From contig NZ_RCYZ01000003.1 of assembly GCF_006439025.1 (NCBI RefSeq), forward strand, positions 312,127-376,126: a stretch of 64,000 nucleotides of DNA, in the 5' to 3' direction. Below are positions 20,501-29,045 of this stretch, piece by piece. Position 1 is the stretch's first letter; each line of letters starts with the position of its first letter. Source of the stretch: Hymenobacter nivis. Its GTDB lineage: Bacteria > Bacteroidota > Bacteroidia > Cytophagales > Hymenobacteraceae. The notes beneath the pieces were generated by a model that saw only the letters and a program-made list of their open reading frames with translations, ran no database searches and was not told the origin of the DNA. The translations under genes were made by a program, and so were the position numbers.

Positions 20501-20546
20501 CCCCACGGTGCGCACTTTTACGGCGGGCCTGAACGTAACTTTCTAA
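17538..20546 (+). CDS. susC: SusC-like TonB-dependent outer-membrane transporter
   Basis: A 1,002-residue outer-membrane receptor that imports oligosaccharides with its SusD partner and TonB energy. After the signal peptide comes a carboxypeptidase-regulatory-like domain (about 45-115: GRVLDEKGGSLPGVNVIVKG), the SusC hallmark VVVVGYGTQRKADLT, and a plug domain with the conserved SVDVLKDGSAAAIYGTRG. A 22-strand barrel follows, ending in an aromatic residue (LNVTF). No STN sigma-signalling domain is present, so it is probably not an anti-sigma partner. The SusD gene follows after 18 bp, so the two form one operon. Preceded by the palindrome at 17470. The substrate is inferred only from the neighbouring GH127. 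Confidence 0.96.
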   Translation: MKTPLPPPLHLLLAACLFGPALPTPGLAGTCAATGLQQAADPIKGRVLDEKGGSLPGVNVIVKGTSTGTQTDAEGRYTLKAAANATLVFSFVGSKPQEVAVGGRTTVDITLQPDTKQLADVVVVGYGTQRKADLTSSVASVKEESFVKGATQDAGQLIQGKVAGLTIVTPSGDPTGTSQILLRGTATLNADTQPLVLIDGIPGDLKTVAPEDIQSVDVLKDGSAAAIYGTRGTNGVILITTRRPQGNVTPTIEYSGYASTQRIARRPEVLTADEYRQKITDGVGFTDQGSSTDWLKAISQNPLTHVHNLTFRGGNAQTNYLVSGNYRALEGILQKSDNRTFTGRADINHNMFDGRVKLNLGILNSDNKYTSTSDGNSFNGYTYRQALIRNPTAPIYNANGTYAQEFGLFNYENPLSRLYDSDGLNTSQNTRLSGSIVWEPINDLQFKALGSNTRYDQTRGYSENKQHPSALRDGLNGYASRGTTEVIDKLLELTANYNHSIGEHRFSALAGYSYQDDLATNFYMRNFDFPTDVFTYNNIGTGNALKIGRATEYSDKTSYNLIGFFGRLTYNYKEKYLLLASVRREASSRFLGANQPWGTFPAVSLGWRINKENFLASAGFLDDLKLRVGYGVTGTAPGSSFLGVSRLGYGGYFLANGRWVQSLAPISNPNPSLKWEEKHEFNAGVDYSFFKGRVYGTVDYYIRRTLGLLYDYQVPSPPNLFPTTTANVGSLENKGLEVQLNVVPVQTKDFTWTSTFNFSTNKNTLLSLNNDLYQLTNDFFNTGYTGEPIQTYTSRVQVGQKLGNFYGYKVVDVTSDGKWIYMNKDGQSVPYDQFTHSEDDKQVLGNGLPKYYGGWNNSFRYKRFDLGITMRGAFGFQILNVQRMYYENTGVTQYNRLRSAYDPIFGKAVLNTTMPLEFNSYYVENGDYWKVDNITFGYNFQPNVVKYVKNLRVYVSTLNTASITKYKGLDPEVNRLGLSPGIDDRDKYPTVRTFTAGLNVTF

Positions 20547-20564
20547 CTGTCAGAAATATTATTT

Positions 20565-22193
20565 ATGAAAAAGTATCTCTCCCCCGCCGGGGTAAGCCTG
20601 CTGGCCATGGCGGGCCTGGGGCTATTCGGCTCCTGCACCAAGCTCGACGACACCAGCTACAACCAGATTGTGGCCAACCAATTTTCGCCCACTACCGGCG
20701 ACTTGTCCTCGCTGGTGGGCCCGGCCTACGGCAACTGGCGCACCCTGTTCCTGGAGTTCAACGGCGCGTACCGCATCCAGGAAACCTCCACCGATGAAAC
20801 CGTGACCCCCGGCCGCCCCAACGGCTGGGTGGACGACGGCTCGTACCGCCGCCTGCACCAGCACACCTGGACGGCCCTCGACCCCACCCCCGGCTACACC
20901 TGGGGCGAGGCCTTTGGTGGCATCACCAACTGCAACCGCGTGCTCTACCAAGTGGAGCAGGGCCAGATTCCACTGACCACGGGCAAGGAGCAGCTCATTG
21001 CCGAGCTGCGCGTGCTGCGGGCCTCGTACTACTACATGCTGTGCGACCTGTTCGGCAACGTGCCCATTGTGGACAAGTTCGACGTGCCGGCGGGCTTCTT
21101 GCCCACCCAGAGCACCCGCGCCCAGGTGTACGCCTTTGTAGTGAAGGAGATAACGGAGTCGCTGCCGCAGTTGGCCACCACCGTGGACGCCTCTACCTAC
21201 GGCCGCTTCAACAACAAGTGGGCGGCCGAGGCCCTGCTGGCCAAGGTGTACCTCAACGCCGGGGTGTACACCGGGCAGGCCGATTGGGCCAACTGCATCG
21301 CCGCCTGCGACGCCGTCATCAACTCCAACAGCTTCCAGCTGGAGCCCGTGCAGGCCAACGTGTTCAAAACAGTGAACGAAGGCTCGAAGGAAATCGTGTT
21401 TGCCATTCCCTTCGATGAGGTGTACGCCACGGGCTTCCGCATTCACATGCAGACGCTGCAGCCCCAGAACCAGCAGACCTACAACGGGCAGGCCAGCATG
21501 TGGGGCGGGGGCATCTGCGCCATTCCGCAGTTCATCAACTCCTACAACCCTGCCGATGGCCGCCTGAAAACCAACTGGATACAGGGCCAGCAGTACACTT
21601 CGGGGGGCACGCCGCTGGTGGGCGTGTTCGGCACCACCGCCGGCCAGCCCCTGGCTTTCACCAATACGCTCTCCAGCGTCATTTTTGGCACCGAGGACGA
21701 TGGTTTCCGGGTGGGCAAATTTGAAATCAAGCAGGGCGTATTGCAGGATTTGAGCAACGACTTTCCGCTCTTCCGCTACGCCGACATCCTGCTGATGAAG
21801 GCGGAGGCCCTGCTGCGCACCGGCCAGGCGGCGCAGGCGGCCACCTTGGTTACCCAGGTGCGCCAGCGCAACTTCACGGCCAGCCCGGCCCAGGCCACCG
21901 TGACGGCCGCCGACCTGGCCCTGGGCAGCAGCTACCCCTACGGCCCCGCGGCTAACAACGTGGTGAGCCCCGTGCAGGGCGGGGCCGACATTCCGTTCGG
22001 CCGCATGCTGGACGAGCTGGGCTGGGAATTTACCGCCGAGGGCCACCGCCGCCAGGACATGATTCGCTTCGGGGTGTTCACCAAGAAGTCGTGGCTTTCG
22101 CACACGCCCAACGGCGACTACCGGACGCTGATGCCCATTCCGCAGAACGTGCTGAACACCAACGCCAACCTCAAGCAGAACCCGGGGTATTAG
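20565..22193 (+). CDS. susD: SusD/RagB family surface glycan-binding lipoprotein
   Basis: A 542-residue lipoprotein that caps the SusC barrel and binds glycan at the cell surface. The signal ends in the lipobox LFGSC (Cys24), followed by TKLDD, an acidic run of the kind that marks surface lipoproteins in Bacteroidota. SusD family features include tetratricopeptide-like helices (ELRVLRASYYYMLCDLFGNV, RFNNKWAAEALLAKVYLNAG) and the conserved ending with LLMKAEALLRTGQ and FGRMLDELGWEFTAEGHRRQ, then RTLMPIPQNVLNTN. Complete. The gene is followed by a strong terminator (22234), which closes the susCD transcript. Confidence 0.95.
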   Translation: MKKYLSPAGVSLLAMAGLGLFGSCTKLDDTSYNQIVANQFSPTTGDLSSLVGPAYGNWRTLFLEFNGAYRIQETSTDETVTPGRPNGWVDDGSYRRLHQHTWTALDPTPGYTWGEAFGGITNCNRVLYQVEQGQIPLTTGKEQLIAELRVLRASYYYMLCDLFGNVPIVDKFDVPAGFLPTQSTRAQVYAFVVKEITESLPQLATTVDASTYGRFNNKWAAEALLAKVYLNAGVYTGQADWANCIAACDAVINSNSFQLEPVQANVFKTVNEGSKEIVFAIPFDEVYATGFRIHMQTLQPQNQQTYNGQASMWGGGICAIPQFINSYNPADGRLKTNWIQGQQYTSGGTPLVGVFGTTAGQPLAFTNTLSSVIFGTEDDGFRVGKFEIKQGVLQDLSNDFPLFRYADILLMKAEALLRTGQAAQAATLVTQVRQRNFTASPAQATVTAADLALGSSYPYGPAANNVVSPVQGGADIPFGRMLDELGWEFTAEGHRRQDMIRFGVFTKKSWLSHTPNGDYRTLMPIPQNVLNTNANLKQNPGY

Positions 22194-22233
22194 GCAGCTG
22201 CCGGGCCCCAAACGGCCGGGCAAAACAATGCAG

Positions 22234-22282
22234 ACAGGGCGGCTTTAGCGGATTATCTGCCGAAGCCGCCCTGTTATTTTTT
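22234..22282 (+). terminator. Rho-independent terminator after susD
   Basis: Perfect 12-bp arms 22234-22245 and 22263-22274 (ACAGGGCGGCTT/AAGCCGCCCTGT), 17-nt loop, then TATTTTTTCC. Confidence 0.9.
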
Positions 22283-22318
22283 CCTTTTCCTCCCATCCGC
22301 TCCCCCTTTTCCCGCCCC

Positions 22319-25300
22319 ATGTTGCCCAGTCGTTTTTGCGTAGCACTTGTATTGTGGGGGCTGGCCGGGCTGCTGCTGGCCAGCTGCCAGGCCAAGCAGC
22401 CGGCGGCCGCTGGGGCCCCTACCCTATTTAATTTGGTGCCGGCGGCGCAAAGCGGAGTATCGTTTCGCAACGACCTGGTGGAAGACGAGTTTACCAACGT
22501 GCTGGTGTACGAGTACACCTACAACGGCGGCGGGGTGGCCCTGGGCGACGTGAACGGCGACGGCCTGGACGACATCTACTTCACGGCCAACAAGGGCAGC
22601 AACCGGCTCTACCTCAACAAGGGGCATTTGCGCTTTGAGGACGTGACGGCGGCGGCGGGCGTGGGGCTGGCCGAGGGCTGGAAAACGGGCGTGACCATGG
22701 TGGATCTCAACGCCGACGGGAAACTCGATATGTACGTGTGCCGCTCGGGCGACCGGCCGGGCCGCCTGCGCCAGAACCAGCTCTTCGTGAACCAGGGGCC
22801 CGACGCGCGGGGCGTGCCGCGCTTCCGGGAGCAGGCCGCCGCGTGCGGGCTGGCCGATTCGGCGTTCAGCACGCAGGCCGTTTTTTTTGACTACGACCAC
22901 GACCAGGACCTCGACATGCTGCTGCTTAACCACAGCCCGCGCCGGTTTGAGGGCCTGGACGAGTTCTACATCAAGCAAATGATGGCGACGCCCGACGCGC
23001 TGACGGGCCTCAAGCTGTACCAGAACGAAGGCAGCGCCGCTGGGGCCCTGCCCCACTACCGGGAGGTGGCCACGGCGGCGGGCCTGCTCAACGCCCGCCT
23101 CTCGTTTGGGCTGGGCGCGTCGGTGGCCGACCTCAACAACGACGGCTGGCCGGACATCTACGTGTCGAACGACTACCTGACGCCGGACTATTTGTACATC
23201 AACAACAAAGACGGCACCTTCACCGATCGGCTCGGGGAGCAGATCGGGCACACCTCGCTCTCGTCGATGGGCAACGACGCGGCCGACCTCAACAACGACG
23301 GGTACGCCGATATTTGCACCCTCGACATGCTGCCCGAGGACAACCGGCGGCAGAAGCTGCTGTTTGCCAGCGACAACTTTGAGCAGTTTCAGGTGCGCGA
23401 AAACGCGGGGCTGCACAAGCAGTACATGCGCAACATGCTGCAGCTCAACAACGGCAACGGCACGTTCAGCGAGGTGGGGCAGCTGGCCGGCATCTCGAAC
23501 ACCGACTGGAGCTGGGCGCCGCTGCTGGCCGATTTCGACAACGACGGGTGGAAGGACTTGTTCGTGACCAACGGCTTTTTGCACGACTACACCAACCTGG
23601 ACTTCCTCAAGTACATGGGCGATTTCCTGCACGACCGCCAGGGCAACGTGCAGCGCAACACCCTGCTGGAGCTGGTGCGCAAAATGCCGTCGTCGAACGT
23701 GGTGGGCTACGCGTTTCGCAACACCGGCGGGGCGCAATTTGCCAACGTGAGCGCGGCCTGGGGCATCACCACGCCCGCCAACAGCAACGGGGCCGCCTAC
23801 GCCGACCTCGACAACGACGGCGACCTGGACCTGGTGGTGAACAACATCAACGCGGCGGCCTTCATTTACCGCAACGACGCCAGCAAGCTGCTGAAAAACA
23901 GGGCTCTGGCGGTGCAGCTACAGGGCCTGGGCCAAAACCGGCTGGGCCTGGGCGCGAAGGTGACGCTGTACAGCGGCGGCGGCCTCCAGGCCCAGGAGCA
24001 ACTAGTAGGCCGCGGCTACGAGTCGAGCGTGTCGCCGGTGCTGCACTTCGGCCTGGGCCAGCGCCCCGTCGATTCGGTGCGGGTGGTGTGGCCCGGCGGC
24101 CGGCGGCAGGTGGTGCGGCCGGCGCCGGGCAGCGCGCGGCTCGTGCTGCGCGAGGCCGACGCCCGGGGCCCCGGCCCGGCGGAGGCGCCGTTGCGGCCGG
24201 TGTTCACGGCCGTGGCCTCCCCCATCCGGGCGGTGGCGGTGGAGAACGACGTGAACGACTTCAAGCGGCAGCCCCTGCTGGTCAACAGCTTGTCGTACGG
24301 GGGCCCCTGCCTGGCGCAGGCCGACGTGAATGGCGACGGCCGCGCCGACGTATTTATGGGCGGGGCGGCGGGCCACGCCAGCCGCGTGTTTGCGCAGGGG
24401 CCCAGCGGGCAGTTTGCCGAAGTGCCGGAGCCCGCCCTGCGCGCCGACTCGCTGCAGGAAGCCAGCGCCGCCGCCTTTCTCGACGCCGACGGCGACGGCG
24501 ACCAGGACCTGTACGTGGGCACGGGCGGCTACGACAACTTCCTGCCCCGCGACCCGCTGCTGCAAGACCAGCTCTACCTCAACGACGGGCGCGGGCACTT
24601 CGCCAAAAGCCCCGCCGGCAGCCTGCCGCCCATGCCCACCAGCACCGGCTGCGTGCGCGCCGCCGACGTGAACGGCGACGGCCACCCCGACCTGTTTGTG
24701 GGCGGCCGCGTGGTGCCCGGCCGCTACCCCGAGGCCCCCGCCAGCTACCTGCTGCTGGGCGACGGCCGCGGCCACTTCGCCGACCGCACCGCCCAGTGGG
24801 CCCCGGCGCTCCGGCAGCTGGGCCTGGTAACCGACGCGGCCTGGGTGGATATGAACGGCGACCAGCGCCCCGACCTCGTGACCGTGGGCGAGTGGCTGCC
24901 GGTGCAGGTGTGGGTGAACGAGCACGGCCAGCTCCGCGACCGCACGGCCGCCTACCTGCCCGGCCGGCTGACGGGCTGGTGGAACACGCTGCTCGTGAGC
25001 GACCTGAACGGCGACCACAAGCCTGACCTGGTGGTGGGCAACATGGGCCTGAACACCCAGTGCCGGGCCAGCGCCCGGCAACCGGCCGAGCTGTACTACA
25101 AGGACTTCGACGACAACGGGGCCGTGGACCCCATCCTGTGCTTGTACGCGCAGGGCAAAAGCTACCCCTTCGTGTCGCGCGACGAGCTGCTGGACCAAAT
25201 CAGCATGACCCGCGCGCGCTTCCCCAACTACGCGAGCTACGCCAACGCGGGGCTGGCCGACATCTTCAGCAAAGACGAGCTAGCGGGGGCCCAGGTGCTG

Positions 25301-25681
25301 CGCGCCAACTGCCTGCAAACCACCTGCTTTTTGAGCACGCCCCAAGGTAAGTACCGGCTGGGGGCCCTGCCCGTGGAGGCGCAGTACACGCCCGTGTACG
25401 CGCTGGCCGCGCTCGACTACGACCACGACGGCTGCCCCGACCTGGTGCTGGGCGGCAACGTCGGCCACAGCCGCATCCGGTTCGGCACCAGCGACGCCGG
25501 CCAGGGGCTGCTGCTGCACGGCGACGGCCGGGGCGGCTTTGCGGCGGTGCCGCCCCGGCAGGCGGGCCTGCGCGTGCCGGGCGACGTCCGCAGCTTTGCC
25601 CAGGTGGGCCGCACGCTGGTGGTGGGGCGCAACGGCTTGCCCTTGCAGGCTTACCGCTACAAGCCGGCCAAGGTGCGGTAA
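22319..25681 (+). CDS. CRTAC1-type VCBS/FG-GAP repeat lipoprotein with ASPIC/UnbV domain
   Basis: A 1,120-residue surface-type lipoprotein. ATG 22319 gives a signal ending in LLASC (Cys23); an open frame runs further upstream but crosses the susD terminator. It carries about 14 calcium-binding Asp-rich repeats of the form D-x-N-x-D-G-x-x-D (DVNGDGLDD, DLNADGKLD, DLNNDGWPD, DFDNDGWKD, DVNGDGHPD and others), which build integrin-alpha-like propeller blades. Between two propellers (about residues 525-620) lies an ASPIC/UnbV module (GLGQNRLGLGAKVTLYSGGG, VSPVLHFGLGQ). Proteins of this type often accompany SusCD pairs in Bacteroidota; the role is unproven and may be binding of glycan or protein. 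It leads the gene group 22319-28843. Confidence 0.9.
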   Translation: MLPSRFCVALVLWGLAGLLLASCQAKQPAAAGAPTLFNLVPAAQSGVSFRNDLVEDEFTNVLVYEYTYNGGGVALGDVNGDGLDDIYFTANKGSNRLYLNKGHLRFEDVTAAAGVGLAEGWKTGVTMVDLNADGKLDMYVCRSGDRPGRLRQNQLFVNQGPDARGVPRFREQAAACGLADSAFSTQAVFFDYDHDQDLDMLLLNHSPRRFEGLDEFYIKQMMATPDALTGLKLYQNEGSAAGALPHYREVATAAGLLNARLSFGLGASVADLNNDGWPDIYVSNDYLTPDYLYINNKDGTFTDRLGEQIGHTSLSSMGNDAADLNNDGYADICTLDMLPEDNRRQKLLFASDNFEQFQVRENAGLHKQYMRNMLQLNNGNGTFSEVGQLAGISNTDWSWAPLLADFDNDGWKDLFVTNGFLHDYTNLDFLKYMGDFLHDRQGNVQRNTLLELVRKMPSSNVVGYAFRNTGGAQFANVSAAWGITTPANSNGAAYADLDNDGDLDLVVNNINAAAFIYRNDASKLLKNRALAVQLQGLGQNRLGLGAKVTLYSGGGLQAQEQLVGRGYESSVSPVLHFGLGQRPVDSVRVVWPGGRRQVVRPAPGSARLVLREADARGPGPAEAPLRPVFTAVASPIRAVAVENDVNDFKRQPLLVNSLSYGGPCLAQADVNGDGRADVFMGGAAGHASRVFAQGPSGQFAEVPEPALRADSLQEASAAAFLDADGDGDQDLYVGTGGYDNFLPRDPLLQDQLYLNDGRGHFAKSPAGSLPPMPTSTGCVRAADVNGDGHPDLFVGGRVVPGRYPEAPASYLLLGDGRGHFADRTAQWAPALRQLGLVTDAAWVDMNGDQRPDLVTVGEWLPVQVWVNEHGQLRDRTAAYLPGRLTGWWNTLLVSDLNGDHKPDLVVGNMGLNTQCRASARQPAELYYKDFDDNGAVDPILCLYAQGKSYPFVSRDELLDQISMTRARFPNYASYANAGLADIFSKDELAGAQVLRANCLQTTCFLSTPQGKYRLGALPVEAQYTPVYALAALDYDHDGCPDLVLGGNVGHSRIRFGTSDAGQGLLLHGDGRGGFAAVPPRQAGLRVPGDVRSFAQVGRTLVVGRNGLPLQAYRYKPAKVR

Positions 25682-25717
25682 ACCAAGTTTTTGCTTAATT
25701 CAATTCTATCAGCGTTC

Positions 25718-27463
25718 ATGCTAAACCGTTTCAAATCAGCCGGGTTGCTATTGCTGCTGGGCGCCGCCTGGGGGCCCCTGGCCCGGGCGCAGAGCGCGGC
25801 GCCGGCCAAGCCCAAGGCTACCAACGGCTTGCTGCCCCTCACCTCCACCGACGGGGTGTACACCCCGCCCAAGGGCGGCGGGGAAATGAAGTTCAGCTTC
25901 GACTGGCCCGAGCCGTCGGCCGAGTTTGCGGGCTTCCAGTTCAGCTTCCGGGTGCAAACCTTTGAGAACGCCTACGCCATCGACCCGGCCCGCACCAAGC
26001 TGGAGCGTACGGGCGACCGGCTGCGCTACGTCTGCCGGGGCTTCACGTGGGCCGGCGGCCAGGAAAAGGCGGCCGGCGAGCTCACCGCCGAGCTGCAGCG
26101 CCAGGCCGACGGCAGCGTGGAGTGGCGCGTATCGGCCCGGATGGACCAGCCCGTGAAGTCCATTACCACGGTGGTGCGGGGCATTCCGCGCGGGCAGCTC
26201 TCGCTGGCGGGCGAGAACTTCTTCGACCCCGGCGATGGCGAGCAGACCTTTGAGTACCCGCAGCTGTTTGGCCGGCTGGCCACGCCGCTCGTGGTCATTA
26301 AGCAAGCAAACGGCCAGTTCTTCGGCCTTTCGGCCCGGCAGACGGAGGTGCGCCCGGCGCGGTTCTACTTCCAGCCCGGCCCCGATGGCTACCGCACCGA
26401 GCTGATTTATGAGCAGGCCGGCTGGGCCAAGAGCGCGCAGGTGCAGAGCTGCCTGTGGCACATCGGGGCGGCCCCTACCTACGAGGCCATTGCGGCCCCG
26501 CACTTCGCCCACGTGGCCCAGGCGTATAAGCTGCCCGCCTACGCCACCCGCCCCGACGTGCCGGCTTGGCTGCGCCAAACCAAGCTGGTGGTGGCCCTGC
26601 ACGGGGCCCACTGGACGGGCTACATCTTCAACGACTACGCCAAGCAGCTGCGCATTCTGCGCTGGGTGGCCACCCAGATTGACCCCCAAAACGTGCTCGT
26701 GTTCTTGCCCGGCTGGGACGGCCGCTACTACTGGAACTACCCCCTCTACCAGCCCGACCCGCGCATGGGCGGCGACCAGGGCCTGCGGCAGCTGCTCGAC
26801 GAGGGCCACAAGCTGGGCTTCCACTTCTCGGCCATGTTCGGCACCAACTCGGCCAATAAAAAGCTGCCCGGCTACCAGCAGTTTGCCGACGCCGCCACGC
26901 AGCACGTGGACGGCGACAGCTGGAACCTGAACTGGGTGGATTGGGACAACGACCGCCACGGCGACGGCTGGATGCCGGTGATGAACATTGGCGTGGCCTC
27001 GTGGCGCGACTACCTGCGCGACCGCATCGACCAGGTGGTGGGCACGTACCGCTTCGACTCGTACTTCCTCGACATTGCCGGGCTCTGGGAAAACAACCCC
27101 CAGGCCGACATGTACGAGGGCACCCGCCGCCTGGTGGCCGACCTGGCCCAGCGCCGGCCGGGCGTGGTGCCCATTGCCGAAATGCAGTACGACGCCCTGC
27201 TCGGCGTCATGCCCTGGTCGCAGGTGGCCCGCTACGCCCAGTACCCGGCCGCCTACTACGACTACGCCAACGCCTACAGCCACCTCAGCCGCCCCACGCC
27301 GGGCCGGGGCAGCACGGGCGTGCACGAGTACGGCTTCAGCAACTACCGCCCCGTGGCGGTGGGCCAGCGCGTGGTGCCCACCATCACGTTTGCCGACGAT
27401 ACTTTTGAGCGCTACCGCGCCGAGGTGGCCCGCGATATCCAAACGGCCAAGGACCGCCAATAG
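25718..27463 (+). CDS. Secreted TIM-barrel glycoside hydrolase-like protein
   Basis: A 581-residue protein. ATG 25718 yields the signal peptide MLNRFKSAGLLLLLGAAWGP, cleaved after ARAQ; an in-frame TTG 27 bp upstream is less likely. An N-terminal beta-sandwich (about 40-260: FSFDWPEPSAEFAGFQFSFR) is followed by a barrel region with LVVALHGAHWTGYIFNDYAK, NVLVFLPGWDGRYYWNYPLY and KLGFHFSAMFGTNS. Acidic residues at expected strand ends are RFDSYFLDIAGLWE and VPIAEMQYDALLG, candidates for catalysis. I cannot name a CAZy family. It lies 36 bp after the VCBS gene and 27 bp before the haloperoxidase-like gene, so the three probably share one transcript. Confidence 0.7.
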   Translation: MLNRFKSAGLLLLLGAAWGPLARAQSAAPAKPKATNGLLPLTSTDGVYTPPKGGGEMKFSFDWPEPSAEFAGFQFSFRVQTFENAYAIDPARTKLERTGDRLRYVCRGFTWAGGQEKAAGELTAELQRQADGSVEWRVSARMDQPVKSITTVVRGIPRGQLSLAGENFFDPGDGEQTFEYPQLFGRLATPLVVIKQANGQFFGLSARQTEVRPARFYFQPGPDGYRTELIYEQAGWAKSAQVQSCLWHIGAAPTYEAIAAPHFAHVAQAYKLPAYATRPDVPAWLRQTKLVVALHGAHWTGYIFNDYAKQLRILRWVATQIDPQNVLVFLPGWDGRYYWNYPLYQPDPRMGGDQGLRQLLDEGHKLGFHFSAMFGTNSANKKLPGYQQFADAATQHVDGDSWNLNWVDWDNDRHGDGWMPVMNIGVASWRDYLRDRIDQVVGTYRFDSYFLDIAGLWENNPQADMYEGTRRLVADLAQRRPGVVPIAEMQYDALLGVMPWSQVARYAQYPAAYYDYANAYSHLSRPTPGRGSTGVHEYGFSNYRPVAVGQRVVPTITFADDTFERYRAEVARDIQTAKDRQ

Positions 27464-27490
27464 GCAGTTTACCAGATACAGCTTTTTCCC

Positions 27491-28843
27491 ATGAAATACC
27501 TAACGCTGCTACTGCTGCTCGTGCTGGGGGCCCTGGCGCCGGCGTGCCAGCAGCCGGCGGCCACCGCCTACGAGCCCGCCGCCGACCGCATCGGGTGGGT
27601 GGTGGACGAGCTGAACGAGCTGATGATGCACGACGTGACCAGCCCGCCGCTGGCCGCCCGTTTTTTTGCCTACGCCCTGCTGGCCGGCCACGAGGCGTTG
27701 GCCCCGCACGACCCGGCCTGCCCCGCGCTGGCCGGCCGCTTGCGGCGGCCCCTGGCCCTGGCCCGGCCCGCCGCCACCGGCTACTCGCCCCGGCTGGGGG
27801 CCCTGCTGGCCATGCTGCAAACGGCCGGCAAGCTCCAGCCCTCCGGCAAAGCGCTGGAAGCCCGGCAGCAAACCCTGCTGGCCGAGTGCCGCCAGCGCGG
27901 GATGCCCGCCGAAATGGTGGCCGCCTCGCAGCAGTACGCGCAGGCCGTGGCCACGGCCGTGCTGGCCTACGCCAAGCAGGACGGCTACTACCGCCTCAGC
28001 GACCGGCCGCGCTACACGCCCAGCGCCGGGGCCGGCTACTGGTACCCCACGCCGCCCGCCTTCCTGCCGCCCGTCGAGCCGTATTTTGGCACGCTGCGGC
28101 CGTTTGTGCTCGATTCGGCCGCCCCACTGGGGCCCCGGCCGCCGCAGGCGTTTGACCCCCGGCCCGGCTCGGGCTTCTATGGGCTCATGCAGCAGGTGCG
28201 CCAAGCCGGCGACAGCCTCACCGGCGAGCAGCGGCAAATTGCCGGCTTCTGGGACTGCAACCCCTTTGCCGTGCGCGACGTGGGCCACCTGCAAGTGGGG
28301 CTCAAAAAGATGTCGCCGGGGGCCCACTGGATGAAGATTGCCGGCCTGGCCTGCCGGCAAAGCCAGGTCCCCTTCGGGCGGGCGCTGCACCTGCACACCG
28401 TGCTGGCCCTCACCCTCACCGATGCCTTCATCTGCTGCTGGCAGGAAAAGTACCGCAGCAACCGCATCCGGCCCGAAACGGCCATCCGGCGCTACCTGGC
28501 CCCGCAGTGGCAGCCCCTGCTCCAGACGCCGCCCTTCCCGGAATACGTAAGCGGGCATTCGGTCATCTCCACGGCCGCCGCCGAGGTGCTGGGCCAGTAC
28601 TTCGGCCCCGCCTACGCCTACACCGACAACACCGAAAAGGAGTTTGGCCTCCGGCCCCGGCATTTCACCTCCTTCCGCCAGGCCGCCGAGGAGGCCGCCA
28701 TCTCACGCCTCTACGGCGGCATTCACTTCCTCGACGCCATCGAGCAGGGCCAGGCGCTGGGCCAGGCAGTGGGCGAAACGGCGGTGCGCCGCCTGTGCGT
28801 GCCCCGCCCCGGGGCCCCTATTGCGGCGCAGGCAAGCCGGTAG
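27491..28843 (+). CDS. Vanadium haloperoxidase/PAP2-superfamily lipoprotein
   Basis: A 450-residue exported protein with a short signal ending in LAPAC (Cys19, probable lipidation). The C-terminal half holds all vanadate/phosphate-binding motifs of the superfamily with correct spacing: K320-x6-R327-P328 (KYRSNRIRPE), S354-G355-H356 (EYVSGHS), and R406-x5-H412 (SRLYGGIH). Such proteins may be haloperoxidases or acid phosphatases; sequence alone does not decide, though the all-helical ~450-residue layout resembles bacterial vanadium-dependent haloperoxidase relatives. It ends the VCBS - TIM barrel - haloperoxidase group. A fragment of another gene (28871-28984) begins 27 bp after its stop. Confidence 0.88.
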   Translation: MKYLTLLLLLVLGALAPACQQPAATAYEPAADRIGWVVDELNELMMHDVTSPPLAARFFAYALLAGHEALAPHDPACPALAGRLRRPLALARPAATGYSPRLGALLAMLQTAGKLQPSGKALEARQQTLLAECRQRGMPAEMVAASQQYAQAVATAVLAYAKQDGYYRLSDRPRYTPSAGAGYWYPTPPAFLPPVEPYFGTLRPFVLDSAAPLGPRPPQAFDPRPGSGFYGLMQQVRQAGDSLTGEQRQIAGFWDCNPFAVRDVGHLQVGLKKMSPGAHWMKIAGLACRQSQVPFGRALHLHTVLALTLTDAFICCWQEKYRSNRIRPETAIRRYLAPQWQPLLQTPPFPEYVSGHSVISTAAAEVLGQYFGPAYAYTDNTEKEFGLRPRHFTSFRQAAEEAAISRLYGGIHFLDAIEQGQALGQAVGETAVRRLCVPRPGAPIAAQASR

Positions 28844-28870
28844 CCCGGGGCGCTGGGGCCCCCAGCACCG

Positions 28871-28984
28871 GGCCATCATCGCCGGCAAGTTCCGCGCCGA
28901 ACAGGAGTTCGAGGCGCTCCTCTTCGCCAAAGTCGTGGCCATGTACCTGGGCGTCGAGGGCTTCGTGTTCAGGTAGGGGCCGGC
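28871..28984 (+). repeat. 114-bp orphan copy of the 3' end of the gene at 14144 (copy B)
   Basis: Matches 14554-14667 at 112 of 114 positions, including the in-phase stop (28974-28976) and 8 bases past it. The rest of the gene is absent: upstream sequence is the haloperoxidase gene and 27 bp of spacer, and similarity stops sharply at both ends. Confidence 0.9.
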
Positions 28985-29045
28985 GTATATTTCGCCAAAT
29001 ATTCGGTTAATAATTATCGCTCCTCTTCCACTTATTCCTTTTCAC

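Noticed and set aside
22424..25198. Long minus-strand open frames opposite the VCBS gene
   Set aside because: They mirror the GC-rich third positions of the plus-strand gene, are His/Val/Gly/Arg-rich, and show no family motif.
28644..28976. 110-codon plus-strand frame ending in the 114-bp repeat
   Set aside because: Its first two thirds are a shadow of the haloperoxidase gene in another frame; only the repeat part is meaningful.
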